DNA of 5,041 bases from the NCBI GenBank assembly GCA_900314165.1, contig OMUE01000076.1:1-5041 (forward strand). Reading direction: 5' to 3'. The position numbers and the translations under genes are program-made. The stretch's first letter is position 1. Every line of letters starts with the position of its first letter. A model generated the notes under the pieces. That model was not told where the DNA came from and did not search any database. It saw nothing but the letters and a program-made list of their open reading frames with translations. This document shows positions 4,826 through 5,041 of the stretch, one piece after another. This DNA comes from an uncultured Acidaminococcus sp. Its GTDB lineage: Bacteria > Bacillota_C > Negativicutes > Acidaminococcales > Acidaminococcaceae.

Positions 4826-4854
4826 ATCTTAAATAAAAGAGGAGCGATTGTCAA
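4826..4854 (-). promoter_or_regulatory. Probable promoter of the lacI-family gene
   Basis: On the minus strand a perfect -35 TTGACA (4854-4849) is followed after 17 nt by TAAGAT (4831-4826), a moderate -10 box. The nearby GATAAT (4828-4823) is a better -10 sequence but would leave a 20-nt spacer. Transcription should begin around 4815-4819, giving a leader of about 130 nt. Confidence 0.65.
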
Positions 4855-4859
4855 GAGAA

Positions 4860-4893
4860 TAGTGGGCTAGTTACTAGTGTGCTAGTGGGCTAG
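4860..4893. repeat. CTAG-rich repeat, second copy
   Basis: TAGTGGGCTAGT (4860-4871) is identical to 1179-1190 and is followed by TAGTGTGCTAGTGGGCTAG (4875-4893). The minus strand of 1441-1486 carries nearly the same series. It lies just upstream of the lacI promoter. Confidence 0.65.
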
Positions 4894-4918
4894 GGTGCGT
4901 CCGCACGGCTTGGATGAG

Positions 4919-4946
4919 ACGTCAGACGTCAGAAGTCAGATGTCAG
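4919..4946. repeat. Four tandem 7-bp units
   Basis: The units are ACGTCAG, ACGTCAG, AAGTCAG and ATGTCAG. On the minus strand they read CTGACRT/CTGACTT, sharing period and partial consensus with the heptads at 504-534. The array is too short and has no spacers, so it is not CRISPR. Confidence 0.7.
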
Positions 4947-5041
4947 CCAGGTAGTACTATCACGAATGTGGTGCTGTTTAACGGAGGGTCAAACTTAATT
5001 ATAGTCACAACTGAACAGCAACGTGGGGCAAGACAACAGAA
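4947..5041. other. Unassigned right edge
   Basis: I see no convincing reading frame, tRNA or terminator in these last 95 bases. A gene starting beyond the window may have its promoter region here. Confidence 0.4.

Noticed and set aside
4919..4946. CRISPR-like array
   Set aside because: The units are 7 bp, contiguous and degenerate, without spacers or cas genes.
4976..4983. Third operator copy GTTTAACG
   Set aside because: Only the 8-bp core matches 1542-1549; the flanks differ and there is no promoter next to it.

Overview
The window looks like chromosomal DNA from a low-to-mid G+C Firmicute, most likely one of the Negativicutes (Acidaminococcus/Phascolarctobacterium-like). That placement is an inference from three things: a His-Gln-Lys-Leu tRNA cluster with encoded CCA ends, strong AGGAG-type ribosome binding sites with sigma-A promoters, and a transcarboxylase-5S/oxaloacetate-decarboxylase-type protein. 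No 16S or other decisive marker is present, so the genus is not established.

Layout. Positions 9-352 hold four tRNA genes on the plus strand (His-GTG, Gln-TTG, Lys-TTT, Leu-TAG), closed by a strong hairpin terminator. A repeat-rich spacer (about 405-534) leads to a single-gene unit for a GNAT acetyltransferase (601-1125) with its own promoter and terminator. A second non-coding stretch (1180-1497) is full of inverted repeats and CTAG-rich sequence. It is followed by a near-consensus promoter and a two-gene plus-strand unit: a biotin-domain-less carboxyltransferase-like protein (1596-2999) and a small carboxymuconolactone-decarboxylase/AhpD-fold protein (3156-3545), separated by a 156-nt spacer with a duplicated element. 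A convergent LacI-family regulator gene (3656-4684, minus strand) shares one bidirectional terminator with this unit. The rest (4685-5041) holds the lacI leader and promoter, then repeats.

How the genes may work together. A 19-bp motif lies just downstream of the promoter of the carboxyltransferase-like gene (1538-1556). It recurs, 16 of 19 identical, just downstream of the likely lacI promoter (4792-4810, minus strand). The simplest reading is that the LacI protein represses both its own gene and the two-gene unit. The carboxyltransferase-like protein keeps the fold, the Asp/His/His metal ligands and the catalytic Thr of the family, but has Glu197 where the family has the carbamylated active-site Lys, and it carries no biotinyl domain. 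Its small partner keeps the AhpD-family His but has Thr in place of both redox Cys. Two altered enzyme scaffolds under one dedicated repressor form the most interesting candidate here for an undescribed metabolic module. Its substrate cannot be read from the sequence.
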